From positions 62,001 through 126,000 of the forward strand of contig JANREX010000060.1 of NCBI GenBank assembly GCA_030758115.1: 64,000 bases of DNA, written 5' to 3'. Of the stretch, positions 18,913-28,200 are shown piece after piece; position 1 is the stretch's first letter, and each line of letters begins with the position of its first letter. The translations under genes and the position numbers were made by a program. The notes under the pieces were generated by a model. That model was not told the origin of the DNA and ran no database searches. It worked only from the letters and a program-made list of their open reading frames with translations. The DNA is from Paracoccaceae bacterium. Lineage in GTDB: Bacteria; Pseudomonadota; Alphaproteobacteria; Rhodobacterales; Rhodobacteraceae.

Positions 18913-19785
18913 ATGCATCCCGCACCCTCGATCATCGCCTTCACGACCCTGTCCGGCCTTGGCTTTGGCCTGATGGTCTGGCTGGGTATCGGCATGCCCG
19001 GATCAACCGGGATTGTGGCCTTTGTCTTTTTCGCCATCGCCTATGCGCTGGCAGGCGGCGGGCTGATCGCCTCGGCCTTTCACCTCGGGCACCCGGAACG
19101 CGGGTTGCTGGCCTTCACGCAGTGGCGGTCAAGCTGGCTGAGCCGCGAGGCGATCTGCGCGGTGGCCACATTGGCCGTGATGGCCGCCTACGCCATCGGG
19201 CGCGTGTTCCTTGCCACGGATTGGGTGCCCCTGGGGTGGCTGGGCGCGGCCCTGGCGCTGGGAACCGTCTTCACGACCTCGATGATCTACGCGCAGATGA
19301 AAACGGTGCCGCGTTGGCGCAGCCCCCTGACGCCAGCCCTGTTCCTGTGCTTGTCGCTTGGGGGCGGGGCGCTGCTGGCGGGTCAGGTAAGCTGGGCGCT
19401 GATCCTGTTGCCCCTGGCCGGCATCCTGCAACTGGCATGGTGGTGGCAGGGCGATCGCGCCTTCGCCGCATCCGGCACCACAATGGCCAGTGCCACGGGC
19501 CTTGGCGGAATCGGGTCGGTTCGCGCCTTCGAGCCGCCGCATACCGGCCCCAACTACCTGCTGCGCGAGATGGTGCATGTCGTGGGACGCAAGCATGCGG
19601 TCAAACTGCGCGCCATCGCCTTTGTGTTCGGCTATGTGCTGCCCGTGGCGCTATTGCTGCTGCCCTTTGCGCATGTCTTCGGGTTGCTGGCCGTGATCAG
19701 CCATGTTGCGGGCATCCTTGCCTCGCGCTGGTTGTTCTTCGCCGAGGCCGAGCATGTCGTCGGCCTCTATTACGGCAAACGCTGA
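18913..19785 (+). CDS. soeC: DmsC-like membrane anchor subunit SoeC
   Basis: Hydrophobic multi-pass protein 'MHPAPSIIAFTTLSGLGFGLMVWLGIG...HLGHPERGLLAFTQWRSSWLSREA' typical of DmsC family. Confidence 0.87.
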   Translation: MHPAPSIIAFTTLSGLGFGLMVWLGIGMPGSTGIVAFVFFAIAYALAGGGLIASAFHLGHPERGLLAFTQWRSSWLSREAICAVATLAVMAAYAIGRVFLATDWVPLGWLGAALALGTVFTTSMIYAQMKTVPRWRSPLTPALFLCLSLGGGALLAGQVSWALILLPLAGILQLAWWWQGDRAFAASGTTMASATGLGGIGSVRAFEPPHTGPNYLLREMVHVVGRKHAVKLRAIAFVFGYVLPVALLLLPFAHVFGLLAVISHVAGILASRWLFFAEAEHVVGLYYGKR

Positions 19786-20451
19786 TCAGCGCGTCTGGGT
19801 CTTGCCGCGCACACCGTCCCACCAGCGCCGGACCTTGCCGCGCCGGTCGACGACATGGTCGGTGGCCGCCTCAAGGCTATCGCCGATATCTTCCAGCACC
19901 GGATCGATGCGCGCCTCGCGGAAACGCCGCCAGCGCACCCAGATCGCCCAGAAGAAGGCGGTCAGCAGCGTCAGGATGATGATGTTGATCCAGGGAATGA
20001 TCGTGACATCGGGGCTGTCCACGCGCCAGATCTTGATCGCATTGGGATAGATCGACAGGAATTCGTTGCGCCATCCGTAGTGGCGGATCACGACCCACTG
20101 GGCCTCCTGACCGCTGGTCGAGCGGCTTTCCAGATCGGCCGCCTGCGCCTGCAGGTTCGAGGTGTTGAACTTGAAATAGGGCGGCCAGCCCCATCCGGTA
20201 TCCTCGTTCCGATAGATCATCGGCCGTTCGTTCGTCCGGAAGGTCTGGATGAAGAACACATCGCGGTTCTGCTGATTGACGGCATCACCCGTCGGCGCAT
20301 TGGCCCAGAAGATCGAGTTTTCGCCGAAGTCGATGCGTTCCAGATAGGTATCGGTGATCCGCACCACATCATGCTGTGGAAGGGTATAGTGCAGAAAGGA
20401 CGCAACCAGCAGCCAGAAGCTTCCGATGAAGGTCCATTTCACATAACGCAT
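19786..20451 (-). CDS. DUF1523 family protein
   Basis: 'LHYTLPQHDVVRITDTYLERIDFGENSIFWANAPTGDAVNQQNRDVFFIQTFR' pattern; TM segments at both ends. Confidence 0.75.
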   Translation of the reverse strand: MRYVKWTFIGSFWLLVASFLHYTLPQHDVVRITDTYLERIDFGENSIFWANAPTGDAVNQQNRDVFFIQTFRTNERPMIYRNEDTGWGWPPYFKFNTSNLQAQAADLESRSTSGQEAQWVVIRHYGWRNEFLSIYPNAIKIWRVDSPDVTIIPWINIIILTLLTAFFWAIWVRWRRFREARIDPVLEDIGDSLEAATDHVVDRRGKVRRWWDGVRGKTQTR

Positions 20452-20471
20452 GATACCGTTTCCCTTCGCGG

Positions 20472-20741
20472 TCAGTTGAAGTTTACCAGATAGATCACCA
20501 CTGCGATGGTCACAACAGGTACGATATAGACACCCCAGAGCAGTTTGCGGCGCAACGAGCGGTCATAGATCTTCAGCCCGCGCCTCACGTATTCCTCGCG
20601 GTCACCGCGCCGGATATCTTCGTCCCATTTGCGGCGCAGCTTGGCCCGGCGGACGGAACGCGAGTAGAAAGAAAGCGAGAGATAAATCACGGTCAGGACA
20701 ACAAAGCCCACAACGATCAGCCGCGCCAATGCCACTACCAT
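20472..20741 (-). CDS. Small membrane protein, two TM segments, unknown function
   Basis: MVVALARLIVVGFVVLTVIYLSLSFYSRSVRRAKLRRKWDEDIRRGDREEYVRRGLKIYDRSLRRKLLWGVYIVPVVTIAVVIYLVNFN. Confidence 0.7.
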   Translation of the reverse strand: MVVALARLIVVGFVVLTVIYLSLSFYSRSVRRAKLRRKWDEDIRRGDREEYVRRGLKIYDRSLRRKLLWGVYIVPVVTIAVVIYLVNFN

Positions 20742-20908
20742 GCACCCATCTCCTTGCAACGGGGCCATCATGCCCCATCAGGACAGGCAGCGCACCCATC
20801 TTGTAAAACTGTGGGCAGGCCGTCCCGGTTTCAACCCTGCCGCTTGGCCCTTGCCTCTGCCGACCTACCCGCATTAGCCTGCGGCGCGTATTGCAAGGAA
20901 ACGTGGCA

Positions 20909-21250
20909 ATGTCTGACCTGTTCTTTCCCATCACGCCGCAAGGGCCAGCCGAGGTGGACCGGCCAGCCCCGGATCGTGTGCTCAAGGGTGATCCCGTCTT
21001 CACCTCCTGGACGCTCGAAGATCGAGATGGGCTCTACTGCGGTATCTGGGAATCGACGCCGGGCGCATGGCGCGTGTCTTATGACGAATGGGAATATTGC
21101 CGGATCCTGTCGGGCGTCAGCATCCTGACCGAAGACGGTGGCGCGCCCGTGACCCTGCGGGCCGGCGACAGTTTCGTGCTGCGACCGGGGTTTCGTGGCA
21201 TATGGGAGGTGGTCGAGACGACCCGCAAGGATTTCGTGATCCGTTTGTGA
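20909..21250 (+). CDS. Cupin domain-containing protein (DUF861-like)
   Basis: 'YCRILSGVSILTEDGGAPVTLRAGDSFVLRPGFRGIWEVVETTRKDFVI'. Confidence 0.8.
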   Translation: MSDLFFPITPQGPAEVDRPAPDRVLKGDPVFTSWTLEDRDGLYCGIWESTPGAWRVSYDEWEYCRILSGVSILTEDGGAPVTLRAGDSFVLRPGFRGIWEVVETTRKDFVIRL

Positions 21251-21284
21251 TCCAACTGTCCCGACAGCACCCGGAAAGACCAGC

Positions 21285-22286
21285 ATGACCAAGACCACAG
21301 CCCCCGGCCCGATGAATCTGATAACCGATGTGGCGGGCCTCAGGGTTGGCAATGCCACGGATACGCGGATCAAGACCGGCGTGACGGTGTTGGTGGCCGA
21401 TGCACCCTTCACGGCTGGTGTGCATGTGATGGGGGGCGCGCCCGGCACGCGGGAAACCGATCTTCTGGCGCCCGACAAGACGGTGCAGCAGGTCGATGCG
21501 CTGGTGCTGTCGGGCGGTTCGGCCTTTGGTCTGGATGCAGCGTCGGGCGTGGCCGATGCCCTGCGGCTTGCGGGGCGGGGATACCGCGTCGGCGCGCATA
21601 CCGTTCCGATCGTGCCGGCGGCGATCCTGTTCGATCTCAACAACGGCGGCGCGAAGGATTGGGGCGAAAACCCCTACAAGTCCCTTGGCCGGGATGCATT
21701 GGCCAATGCCGCCATGTCCTTCGGGATCGGCAGCGTCGGCGCGGGAACGGGGGCGATCACGGCCAACCTGCGTGGCGGGCTGGGATCGGCCTCGGTCATC
21801 CTGCCCTCGGGCCATACCGTGGGCGCGCTTGTGGCGGTCAATGCGCTGGGGTCGGCCACTGTCGGCGACACGGCGCATTTCTGGGCCGCCCCCTTCGAGA
21901 CGGGCGATGAATTCGGCGGCCGTGGCGTGGCGCGGACCTATCCCGATCCGCATATCGCCGTGACGAAGATCGCCAGCCACGCCAATACCACGATCGGCAT
22001 CGTGGCCACCGATGCAGACCTCACACAGGCGCAATGCACGCGCATGGCCACCGCTGCGCATGACGGGTTCGCCCGTGCGCTTGTGCCTGCGCATACCCCG
22101 ATGGACGGCGACCTGATCTTTGCAGTCGCGACAGGCGCGCGCGCATTGGGTCATCCGGTCATCGACACGCTTGATCTGGGCCATGCTGCCGCCACCTGCA
22201 TGGCGCGGGCGATTGCGCGTGCGATGTTCGCGGCCGCATCCCTGCCTGGCGATGTCAAACCCAGTTGGCAGGACCTGCACGGTTAA
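21285..22286 (+). CDS. P1 (DmpA/S58) family peptidase
   Basis: 'LITDVAGLRVGNATDTRIKTGVTVLVADAPF', 'LSGGSAFGLDAASGVADALR', 'NTTIGIVATDADLTQAQCTRMATAAHDGFARAL'. Confidence 0.88.
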   Translation: MTKTTAPGPMNLITDVAGLRVGNATDTRIKTGVTVLVADAPFTAGVHVMGGAPGTRETDLLAPDKTVQQVDALVLSGGSAFGLDAASGVADALRLAGRGYRVGAHTVPIVPAAILFDLNNGGAKDWGENPYKSLGRDALANAAMSFGIGSVGAGTGAITANLRGGLGSASVILPSGHTVGALVAVNALGSATVGDTAHFWAAPFETGDEFGGRGVARTYPDPHIAVTKIASHANTTIGIVATDADLTQAQCTRMATAAHDGFARALVPAHTPMDGDLIFAVATGARALGHPVIDTLDLGHAAATCMARAIARAMFAAASLPGDVKPSWQDLHG

Positions 22287-22340
22287 GGGGGTCGCCGCGC
22301 GCCCCTTTCATCGTTCCCCAAATACTCGGATCACACCGGA

Positions 22341-23135
22341 TCAACCCAGAAGGCGGTCGATCATGCTGCTGTGCCCGTCGGTCAGCGCATCGATGACATC
22401 GAAGTGGTGTTTGCCCTCGTCCACCACATGCCCACAGCCCCAGGCCTCGGCCAGCCAGCGCGCCTGGTCCAGAAAGACAGGGCGCTCATCCGCGCCCACC
22501 CAGACCGTGACAGGCACTGGCAGACGTTCAACCATCAAGGCCGGGCTTTCGGCCCTGGCGGATGCATCGTCCAGCATGAAATCGGCATTCATGCTGGTGC
22601 GCATCAACGGGCGCAGATCCGATACAGGTGAAATCGACAGGACATGACGCAGACGCATGGCGACAGCATCGGGCAAAAGACCCGGTTGCAGCATCCGCGT
22701 CACCAGGTGACCGCCTGCCGAATGTCCGGCCAGCACGATGGGTCCTGCGACCATGGCGGCCGAGGCCGTGACGGCCCCAGCGATCTGCCGCGTGATATCG
22801 GCGATCCGCACCTGCGGGCAGAGGTCATAGGACGGCATCGCCACCGCCCAACCCCGAGACAGCGCCCCCGCTGCCAGATGCGACCAGACGCTCTTGTCAA
22901 ACCGCAGCCAGTAGCCACCATGCACGAAGACCATCAGCCCCTTTGCCGCAGCACCGGGATGGAACAGATCGAAGCGCTGGCGCGGGCTGTCGCCATAGGG
23001 CTGATCCAGATCGGCCAGACCTTGCTCGATCAGCCCCTCCCGCAGCGCCTCTGCCGCGCGTTCCCAACGTGGCGGATAATCCGCGGCACCCGGGATATGG
23101 GCGGCATTGGCATAGGCATCGTCAAGCTCGGCCAT
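22341..23135 (-). CDS. Alpha/beta hydrolase (kynurenine-formamidase-like)
   Basis: 'HGGYWLRFDKSVWSHLAAGALSRGWAVAMPSYDLCPQVRI' and nucleophile 'GHSAGGHL'; start at MAELDDAYANAAH. Confidence 0.8.
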   Translation of the reverse strand: MAELDDAYANAAHIPGAADYPPRWERAAEALREGLIEQGLADLDQPYGDSPRQRFDLFHPGAAAKGLMVFVHGGYWLRFDKSVWSHLAAGALSRGWAVAMPSYDLCPQVRIADITRQIAGAVTASAAMVAGPIVLAGHSAGGHLVTRMLQPGLLPDAVAMRLRHVLSISPVSDLRPLMRTSMNADFMLDDASARAESPALMVERLPVPVTVWVGADERPVFLDQARWLAEAWGCGHVVDEGKHHFDVIDALTDGHSSMIDRLLG

Positions 23136-23213
23136 GGCAATCTCTCCTCCTGCTCTGGACAAGCCTAGCGCCAGATGCTTTGCCTGTGCCACTGGATAAT
23201 TGGAGGATGCGCC

Positions 23214-24692
23214 ATGCTGGACAGCAAGACAGACCTGAAATCCCTGCTCAAGGACCCGTCGCTGCTGGCCGAAAAGGCCTATGTCGGTGGCAAATGGGTC
23301 GAGAGTGAAACCGGAACGACATTCGAGGTGACCAACCCCGCGCGCGGCGACGTGATCGCCAATGTCGCCGACCTCAGCCGCGCCCAGGTGGCGCAGGCCA
23401 TCGCCGCTGCGGAAACAGCGCAAAAGGAATGGGCGAAATACACCGGCAAGGAACGCGCCACGATCCTGCGCCGCTGGTTCGACCTGATGGTCGAGAACAC
23501 GGATGACCTGGCCACGATCCTGACCGCCGAGCAAGGCAAGCCGCTGGCCGAAGCCAAGGGCGAGATCGCATATGGCGCCGCCTTCATCGAGTTTTTCGCC
23601 GAAGAAGCCAAGCGCATCTATGGCGAGACGATCCCCGGTCATCAGCGCGACAAGCGCATCACCGTGATCAAGCAGCCGATCGGCGTGGCCGCATCCATCA
23701 CGCCGTGGAACTTCCCGACCGCCATGATCACCCGCAAGGTGGCACCCGCGCTGGCCGCCGGCTGCGGCTTTGTCGCCCGCCCGTCAGAACTGACGCCGCT
23801 GTCGGCGCTGGCCATGGGCGTGCTGGCGGAACGCGCGGGCATTCCGGCGGGTGTTCTGAACATCGTGACCACCACCAATGCGTCCGAGACCGGCAAGGAG
23901 TTCTGCGAGAACCCCACCGTGCGCAAGCTCAGCTTTACCGGGTCGACCAATGTGGGGCGCATATTGTTGCGTCAGGCCGCCGATCAGGTGATGAAATGTT
24001 CGATGGAATTGGGTGGCAACGCGCCGTTCATCGTGTTCGACGATGCCGATCTGGACGCCGCCGTCGAGGGCGCCATCATGTGCAAGTTCCGCAACAACGG
24101 CCAGACCTGCGTCTGCGCCAACCGGATCTATGTGCAGGCCGGCATCTACGACGCTTTCGCCGCCAAGCTGAAAGAGGCGGTGGGCAAGCTCAAGGTCGGT
24201 GACGGGCTTGAGGCGGGAACCACCCTTGGACCGCTGATCAACGCCAATGCGATCAAGAAGGTCCAGACCCATGTGGCCGATGCCACCGCGAAAGGCGGCA
24301 CCGTGATCATGGGCGGCGAGCCGATGCAGGGGCCGGGCAACTTCCTGCCCCCCACCATCGTGACGGGTGCCACCCGCGACATGATCGTCGCGACCGAAGA
24401 AACCTTTGGTCCTTTCGCGCCGCTGTTCAAGTTCACCGATGTCGATGAGGTGATCGAACTGGCCAATGACACGATTTTCGGTCTGGCCGCCTATTTCTAT
24501 GCCCGCGACCTGAGCCGCGTCTACAAGGTGGCCGAAGCGCTGGAATACGGGATCGTGGGTGTGAACACGGGCATCATCTCGACCGAGGTCGCGCCCTTCG
24601 GTGGCGTCAAGCAATCCGGTCTCGGCCGCGAAGGCAGCCGCCACGGGATCGAGGATTACCTTGAGATGAAGTATATCTGCATGGCGGTTTAA
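23214..24692 (+). CDS. gabD: NAD(P)-dependent succinate-semialdehyde dehydrogenase
   Basis: ALDH motifs 'MELGGNAPFIVFDDADLDAAVEGA', 'NNGQTCVCANRIYVQAGIYDAF', 'APFGGVKQSGLGREGSRHGIEDYLEMKYICM' (GabD-like C-terminus). Confidence 0.9.
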   Translation: MLDSKTDLKSLLKDPSLLAEKAYVGGKWVESETGTTFEVTNPARGDVIANVADLSRAQVAQAIAAAETAQKEWAKYTGKERATILRRWFDLMVENTDDLATILTAEQGKPLAEAKGEIAYGAAFIEFFAEEAKRIYGETIPGHQRDKRITVIKQPIGVAASITPWNFPTAMITRKVAPALAAGCGFVARPSELTPLSALAMGVLAERAGIPAGVLNIVTTTNASETGKEFCENPTVRKLSFTGSTNVGRILLRQAADQVMKCSMELGGNAPFIVFDDADLDAAVEGAIMCKFRNNGQTCVCANRIYVQAGIYDAFAAKLKEAVGKLKVGDGLEAGTTLGPLINANAIKKVQTHVADATAKGGTVIMGGEPMQGPGNFLPPTIVTGATRDMIVATEETFGPFAPLFKFTDVDEVIELANDTIFGLAAYFYARDLSRVYKVAEALEYGIVGVNTGIISTEVAPFGGVKQSGLGREGSRHGIEDYLEMKYICMAV

Positions 24693-24712
24693 GACCGCAT
24701 CCCGAGACAGCG

Positions 24713-24745
24713 AAAGGGCGGGCCGCGCAAACGGTCCGCCCTTTT
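24713..24745 (+). terminator. Rho-independent-like terminator after gabD
   Basis: AAAGGGCGGgccgcgcaaacggtCCGCCCTTTTC. Confidence 0.8.
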
Positions 24746-24853
24746 CACATCAGACAGCGATTCTGTCGTCATTCATGAAGGATTGCCTTGGCCCAGGGCC
24801 ATGCCTATCTGCAAGTCACCAGGGCTTGGCCATCAAGGGGCAGGGCCAGTCAC

Positions 24854-25306
24854 ATGCAGGTGCTCATGACCCCGCTTTCCGCCTATGCCGCGCTGTTCTT
24901 CAGCGCCTTCACCTCGGCCACGGTTCTGCCCGGATCGTCAGAGGCGGTGCTGCTGGGGTTTCTGGCCACGGGGATCGGCGACCCCGTGATACTGTTGACG
25001 GTCGCCGTGATCGGCAACCTGCTGGGATCAATCCTGACCTATTGGATGGGCCGCTATGCGTCCGAGTTTCGGGATCGCCGCTGGTTCCCGGTGTCACCTG
25101 CCCAATATGACCGCGCGCAGGCCTGGTATGAAAAATACGGGCGCTGGTCGCTGCTGATGGCCTGGGTGCCGATCGTGGGCGATCCGCTGACCGTGGTGGC
25201 AGGTGCCATGCGCACCAAGATCGCCCTTGTCATCCTGCTTGTCGGATTGGGCAAGACAGGTCGCTATCTGGCTGTTGCGGGCAGCTATGCCGTTTGGGCC
25301 GGCTAA
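24854..25306 (+). CDS. YqaA/DedA-like (SNARE-associated) membrane protein
   Basis: 'FFSAFTSATVLPGSSEAVLLGFLATGIGDPVILLTVAVIGNLLGSILTYWMGRY...WVPIVGDPLTVVAGAMR'. Confidence 0.82.
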   Translation: MQVLMTPLSAYAALFFSAFTSATVLPGSSEAVLLGFLATGIGDPVILLTVAVIGNLLGSILTYWMGRYASEFRDRRWFPVSPAQYDRAQAWYEKYGRWSLLMAWVPIVGDPLTVVAGAMRTKIALVILLVGLGKTGRYLAVAGSYAVWAG

Positions 25307-25313
25307 GGCAAAA

Positions 25314-25341
25314 TGACCCGCAGGATCGCTCCTGCGGGTCA
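25314..25341. terminator. Hairpin between convergent yqaA-like and hsp20 genes
   Basis: TGACCCGCAGGA-TCGC-TCCTGCGGGTCA, perfect 12-bp stem; no strong T tract. Confidence 0.65.
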
Positions 25342-25366
25342 GACATCAGGGCAGAGGGCGTGCCCG

Positions 25367-25846
25367 TCAGTTTACGGCTTGCGCCTCGACCACGTCCTTG
25401 TCGGTCTGACGCTGTGTGGCCGGGCTTGCGATCTGGATGCGACGAGGTTTCAGCACCTCGGGGATTTCGCGCACAAGATCGATATGCAGCATTCCATCGG
25501 CATGGGTGGCACCGGTGACGCGCACGTGATCGGCAAGGGTAAAGCGCCGTTCAAAGGCACGGGTGGCAATGCCACGGTGCAGGTAGGTCCGGCTTTCATC
25601 GGCCTCATCCGATTTCCGGGCGGCCACGACAAGCGCGTTTTCCTTGACCTCGACGGTCAGGTCATCAGCCGCGAAACCGGCGACGGCCAGCGAGATGCGA
25701 TAAGCATTCTCCGCGGTTTTCTCGATATTGTAGGGCGGGTATGTCGGCTGCGGCAGGTCGCTGGCGAACACGCGGTCCATCAGGTCTGCAATCTGGTCAA
25801 AGCCAACTGTTGCACGGTAAAGCGGTGCAAGGTCGAAGTTTCGCAT
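25367..25846 (-). CDS. Hsp20/alpha-crystallin family small heat shock protein (IbpA-like)
   Basis: 'YPPYNIEKTAENAYRISLAVAGFAADDLTVEVKENALVV...YLHRGIATRAFERRFTLADHVRVTGATHADGMLHIDLVREIPE'. Confidence 0.93.
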   Translation of the reverse strand: MRNFDLAPLYRATVGFDQIADLMDRVFASDLPQPTYPPYNIEKTAENAYRISLAVAGFAADDLTVEVKENALVVAARKSDEADESRTYLHRGIATRAFERRFTLADHVRVTGATHADGMLHIDLVREIPEVLKPRRIQIASPATQRQTDKDVVEAQAVN

Positions 25847-25932
25847 GGGTCATCCTCCATCTGAGCGACAACTGAAAAACGCCTTCCCATCCGGGACAGG
25901 CCATGTGGTCGGGGCCCTTGGTGGCACCCCGA
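25847..25932 (-). promoter_or_regulatory. Candidate ROSE-like RNA thermometer in hsp20 5' UTR
   Basis: Terminal hairpin GUUGUCGCU-CAGAUGG-AGGAUGAC (25849-25872) with UYGCU motif paired to AGGA of the SD; preceded by hairpin GCCUgUCCCggauGGGAAGGC and a TCGGGG...CCCCGA stem. Confidence 0.65.
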
Positions 25933-25938
25933 TACCCC

Positions 25939-25969
25939 AGATGTGGGAAGCAGTTCAGAAAGTTTCAAG
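25939..25969 (-). promoter_or_regulatory. Candidate sigma32 (RpoH) promoter for hsp20
   Basis: Minus strand CTTGAAA (25969-25963) N16 CCACATCT (25946-25939) versus consensus CTTGAAA / CCCCATNT. Confidence 0.65.
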
Positions 25970-25984
25970 ACGGGCCAGACCCGA

Positions 25985-26815
25985 TCAGGGCCGGACGAAC
26001 TTGGCCCCGGTATCGCGCTGCGCGCCGCCGGGCGTCACGCGGTTGCTGTCAGGCGAGGCGTGCAGAAAAACCCCGTCGCCAGCTGCAAGCCGCGCCTTCA
26101 GCCGGTTCAGGGGTTCCTGTAGCTGCGTGCCAAGGGCAACCTTGGTTCCCCGCACTTCAGCCTTGGCAGAGACAACGGAAACGATGCGCACGCCTTCGGA
26201 TCCGAAGGAAAAGATCGGCGCACCGGAGGATCCGAAATCCACCGAGCAGGACATGATCAGCACGCCGTCCTGTTGTCCCATGACACCGCACATTTCCTGC
26301 AAGGATGGCGCATCGGCCCGGTCATAGGCGTAGGACACGACGCCGACCCTGTCACCGGTGCGCGGACGCGAGTCCGTATCGAACGGCACGACCGAGGTTG
26401 TGCGGATCGGTTGCTGCAATTCCAGAAGGGCGACATCGTTGCGCACGCGCGTCGAGACCACTGTTTCATCATAGGTATAGTCAGGGTCGATCACCGCGCG
26501 CCGCACCCAGCGATAGGCTTCGGCGCGTCCGTTGCGCCACCCTGCCCGGAACTCGATCTTGCTGTGATCGATCCTCTGGCCGGTTGTCCGATCAAACAGG
26601 CAATGCGCCGCAGTCAGAACCAGATCGGGCGCGATCAACGCGCCCGTGCAGAAACCACGCCCGTCGATATCCAGACGTCCGACGGCTTCCCATCCTCGGG
26701 TCTGATCACCCGTATCCAGCCGGGTCAGGCGCGCATCCTGCGCGAGCAGCGCGCCGGATGTCAGGAAAATTCCCGCCCAAATCAGGCCCAAAGCCCGGAA
26801 AAACCTGCACTTCAT
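25985..26815 (-). CDS. Secreted trypsin-like serine protease
   Basis: Signal peptide; catalytic triad contexts 'LTAAHC', 'NDVALLEL', 'DFGSSGAPIF'. Confidence 0.88.
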   Translation of the reverse strand: MKCRFFRALGLIWAGIFLTSGALLAQDARLTRLDTGDQTRGWEAVGRLDIDGRGFCTGALIAPDLVLTAAHCLFDRTTGQRIDHSKIEFRAGWRNGRAEAYRWVRRAVIDPDYTYDETVVSTRVRNDVALLELQQPIRTTSVVPFDTDSRPRTGDRVGVVSYAYDRADAPSLQEMCGVMGQQDGVLIMSCSVDFGSSGAPIFSFGSEGVRIVSVVSAKAEVRGTKVALGTQLQEPLNRLKARLAAGDGVFLHASPDSNRVTPGGAQRDTGAKFVRP

Positions 26816-26876
26816 CGTGGTCCCTCGGAATTGGGAACAGGGATAGGCGCAGAATAAGGCAAAAATACGACAGAGA

Positions 26877-28199
26877 TCAGCGCAGAATCGGGATCTCGGG
26901 CTGTCTTTTGCCGGGTGCGGTCAACGCCGGTGGCTGCGGCCCGCCTGTGGCCCAGTCCAGCAGCTCGACCGTGTGAACGATCGGTACCTGCGTTCCCGAT
27001 CCGATCTGCATCATGCAGCCGATATTGCCGGCTGCGATCACATCGGGGTTGCGGGCCTCGAGCGTGCGCACCTTGCGGTCCTTCAACTGCTTCGAGATCT
27101 CGGGCTGCATCAGGTTGTAGGTCCCGGCAGAGCCGCAGCACAGGTGGCTGTCGGCAGGTTCGACCACCGCAAAACCGGCGTTCTTCAGCAGGTCCTTGGG
27201 ATAGGTCTTGATCTTCTGCCCATGCTGCAGGGAACAGGCCGCGTGATAGGCCACGGTCATCCCCTTGTCATCGCCCTTGGGCAGATCAAGGGTCATCAGC
27301 ACCTCGGACACGTCCTTGGCGATGGCAGACACCCGCGCCGCATCCGCCGCCAGATCGGTGTTGCGGAACATGTGGCCGTAATCCTTGACCGTCGTGCCGC
27401 AGCCGCTGGTGTTGATGACGATGGCGTCAAGCCCGCCGCGATCCATCTCGGCCACCCAGGCACGGATATTGCGGGCGGCGGTGGCGTGGCTTTCCTTTTC
27501 CTTGCCCATGTGATGGGTCAGCGCACCGCAGCAGCCCTGCCCCTCGGCGATCACCACATCGCAGCCGTGGCGCTGCAGCAGGCGGATCGTGGCGTCGTTG
27601 ATGTCGGTGTTAAGCGCCCGTTGCGCGCATCCGGTCATCAGCGCCACCCGCTTGCGCCGCGCGCCCTGTGCGGCAAAGGTCTGCGGATCGTCATTGCGGC
27701 TGACCGGGGGAATTTCCTTCGGTGCCATCTCCAGCATGGCGCGCAGGCGGGCATCCGGCATCAGGAAGGCGAAGGGGCGTCCGATCTTGGCCCCCAGCAA
27801 GGCAACCCGGAACCGCATCGGATAGGGCAGGATGCGCGCCAGAACCCAGCGCAGCAGCCGATCGGACAGCGGGCGCTTGTAACGATCCTCGATATAGGCG
27901 CGGGCATGATCGACCAGATGCATGTAGTGCACGCCCGAGGGGCAGGTCGTCATGCAGGCCAGACAGGACAGGCAACGGTCGATATGCTTGACCGTCCGCG
28001 CATCGGGAACGCGCTCGTTCTCCAGCATGTCCTTGATCAGGTAGATACGCCCTCGGGGGCTGTCCAGCTCATCGCCCAGCACCTGGTAGGTGGGGCATGT
28101 GGCCGTGCAAAAGCCACAGTGCACGCAGGATCGCAGGATCTCGTTCGACCGCGCAATGGCCGGGTCTTTCAACTGCTCGGGTGTAAAGGTCGTCTGCAT
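26877..28199 (-). CDS. glcF: Glycolate oxidase iron-sulfur subunit GlcF
   Basis: Start MQTTFTPEQL; 'CVHCGFCTATCPTYQVLGDELDSPRGRIYLIKDMLE', 'CLSCLACMTTCPSGV', two CCG-type domains. Confidence 0.94.
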   Translation of the reverse strand: MQTTFTPEQLKDPAIARSNEILRSCVHCGFCTATCPTYQVLGDELDSPRGRIYLIKDMLENERVPDARTVKHIDRCLSCLACMTTCPSGVHYMHLVDHARAYIEDRYKRPLSDRLLRWVLARILPYPMRFRVALLGAKIGRPFAFLMPDARLRAMLEMAPKEIPPVSRNDDPQTFAAQGARRKRVALMTGCAQRALNTDINDATIRLLQRHGCDVVIAEGQGCCGALTHHMGKEKESHATAARNIRAWVAEMDRGGLDAIVINTSGCGTTVKDYGHMFRNTDLAADAARVSAIAKDVSEVLMTLDLPKGDDKGMTVAYHAACSLQHGQKIKTYPKDLLKNAGFAVVEPADSHLCCGSAGTYNLMQPEISKQLKDRKVRTLEARNPDVIAAGNIGCMMQIGSGTQVPIVHTVELLDWATGGPQPPALTAPGKRQPEIPILR

Positions 28200-28200
28200 G

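Noticed and set aside
23136-23642. Extended 433-aa ORF upstream of the alpha/beta hydrolase
   Set aside because: Extension overlaps the gabD 5' region in antisense and lacks domain similarity; the conserved protein begins at MAELDDAYANAAH (23135).
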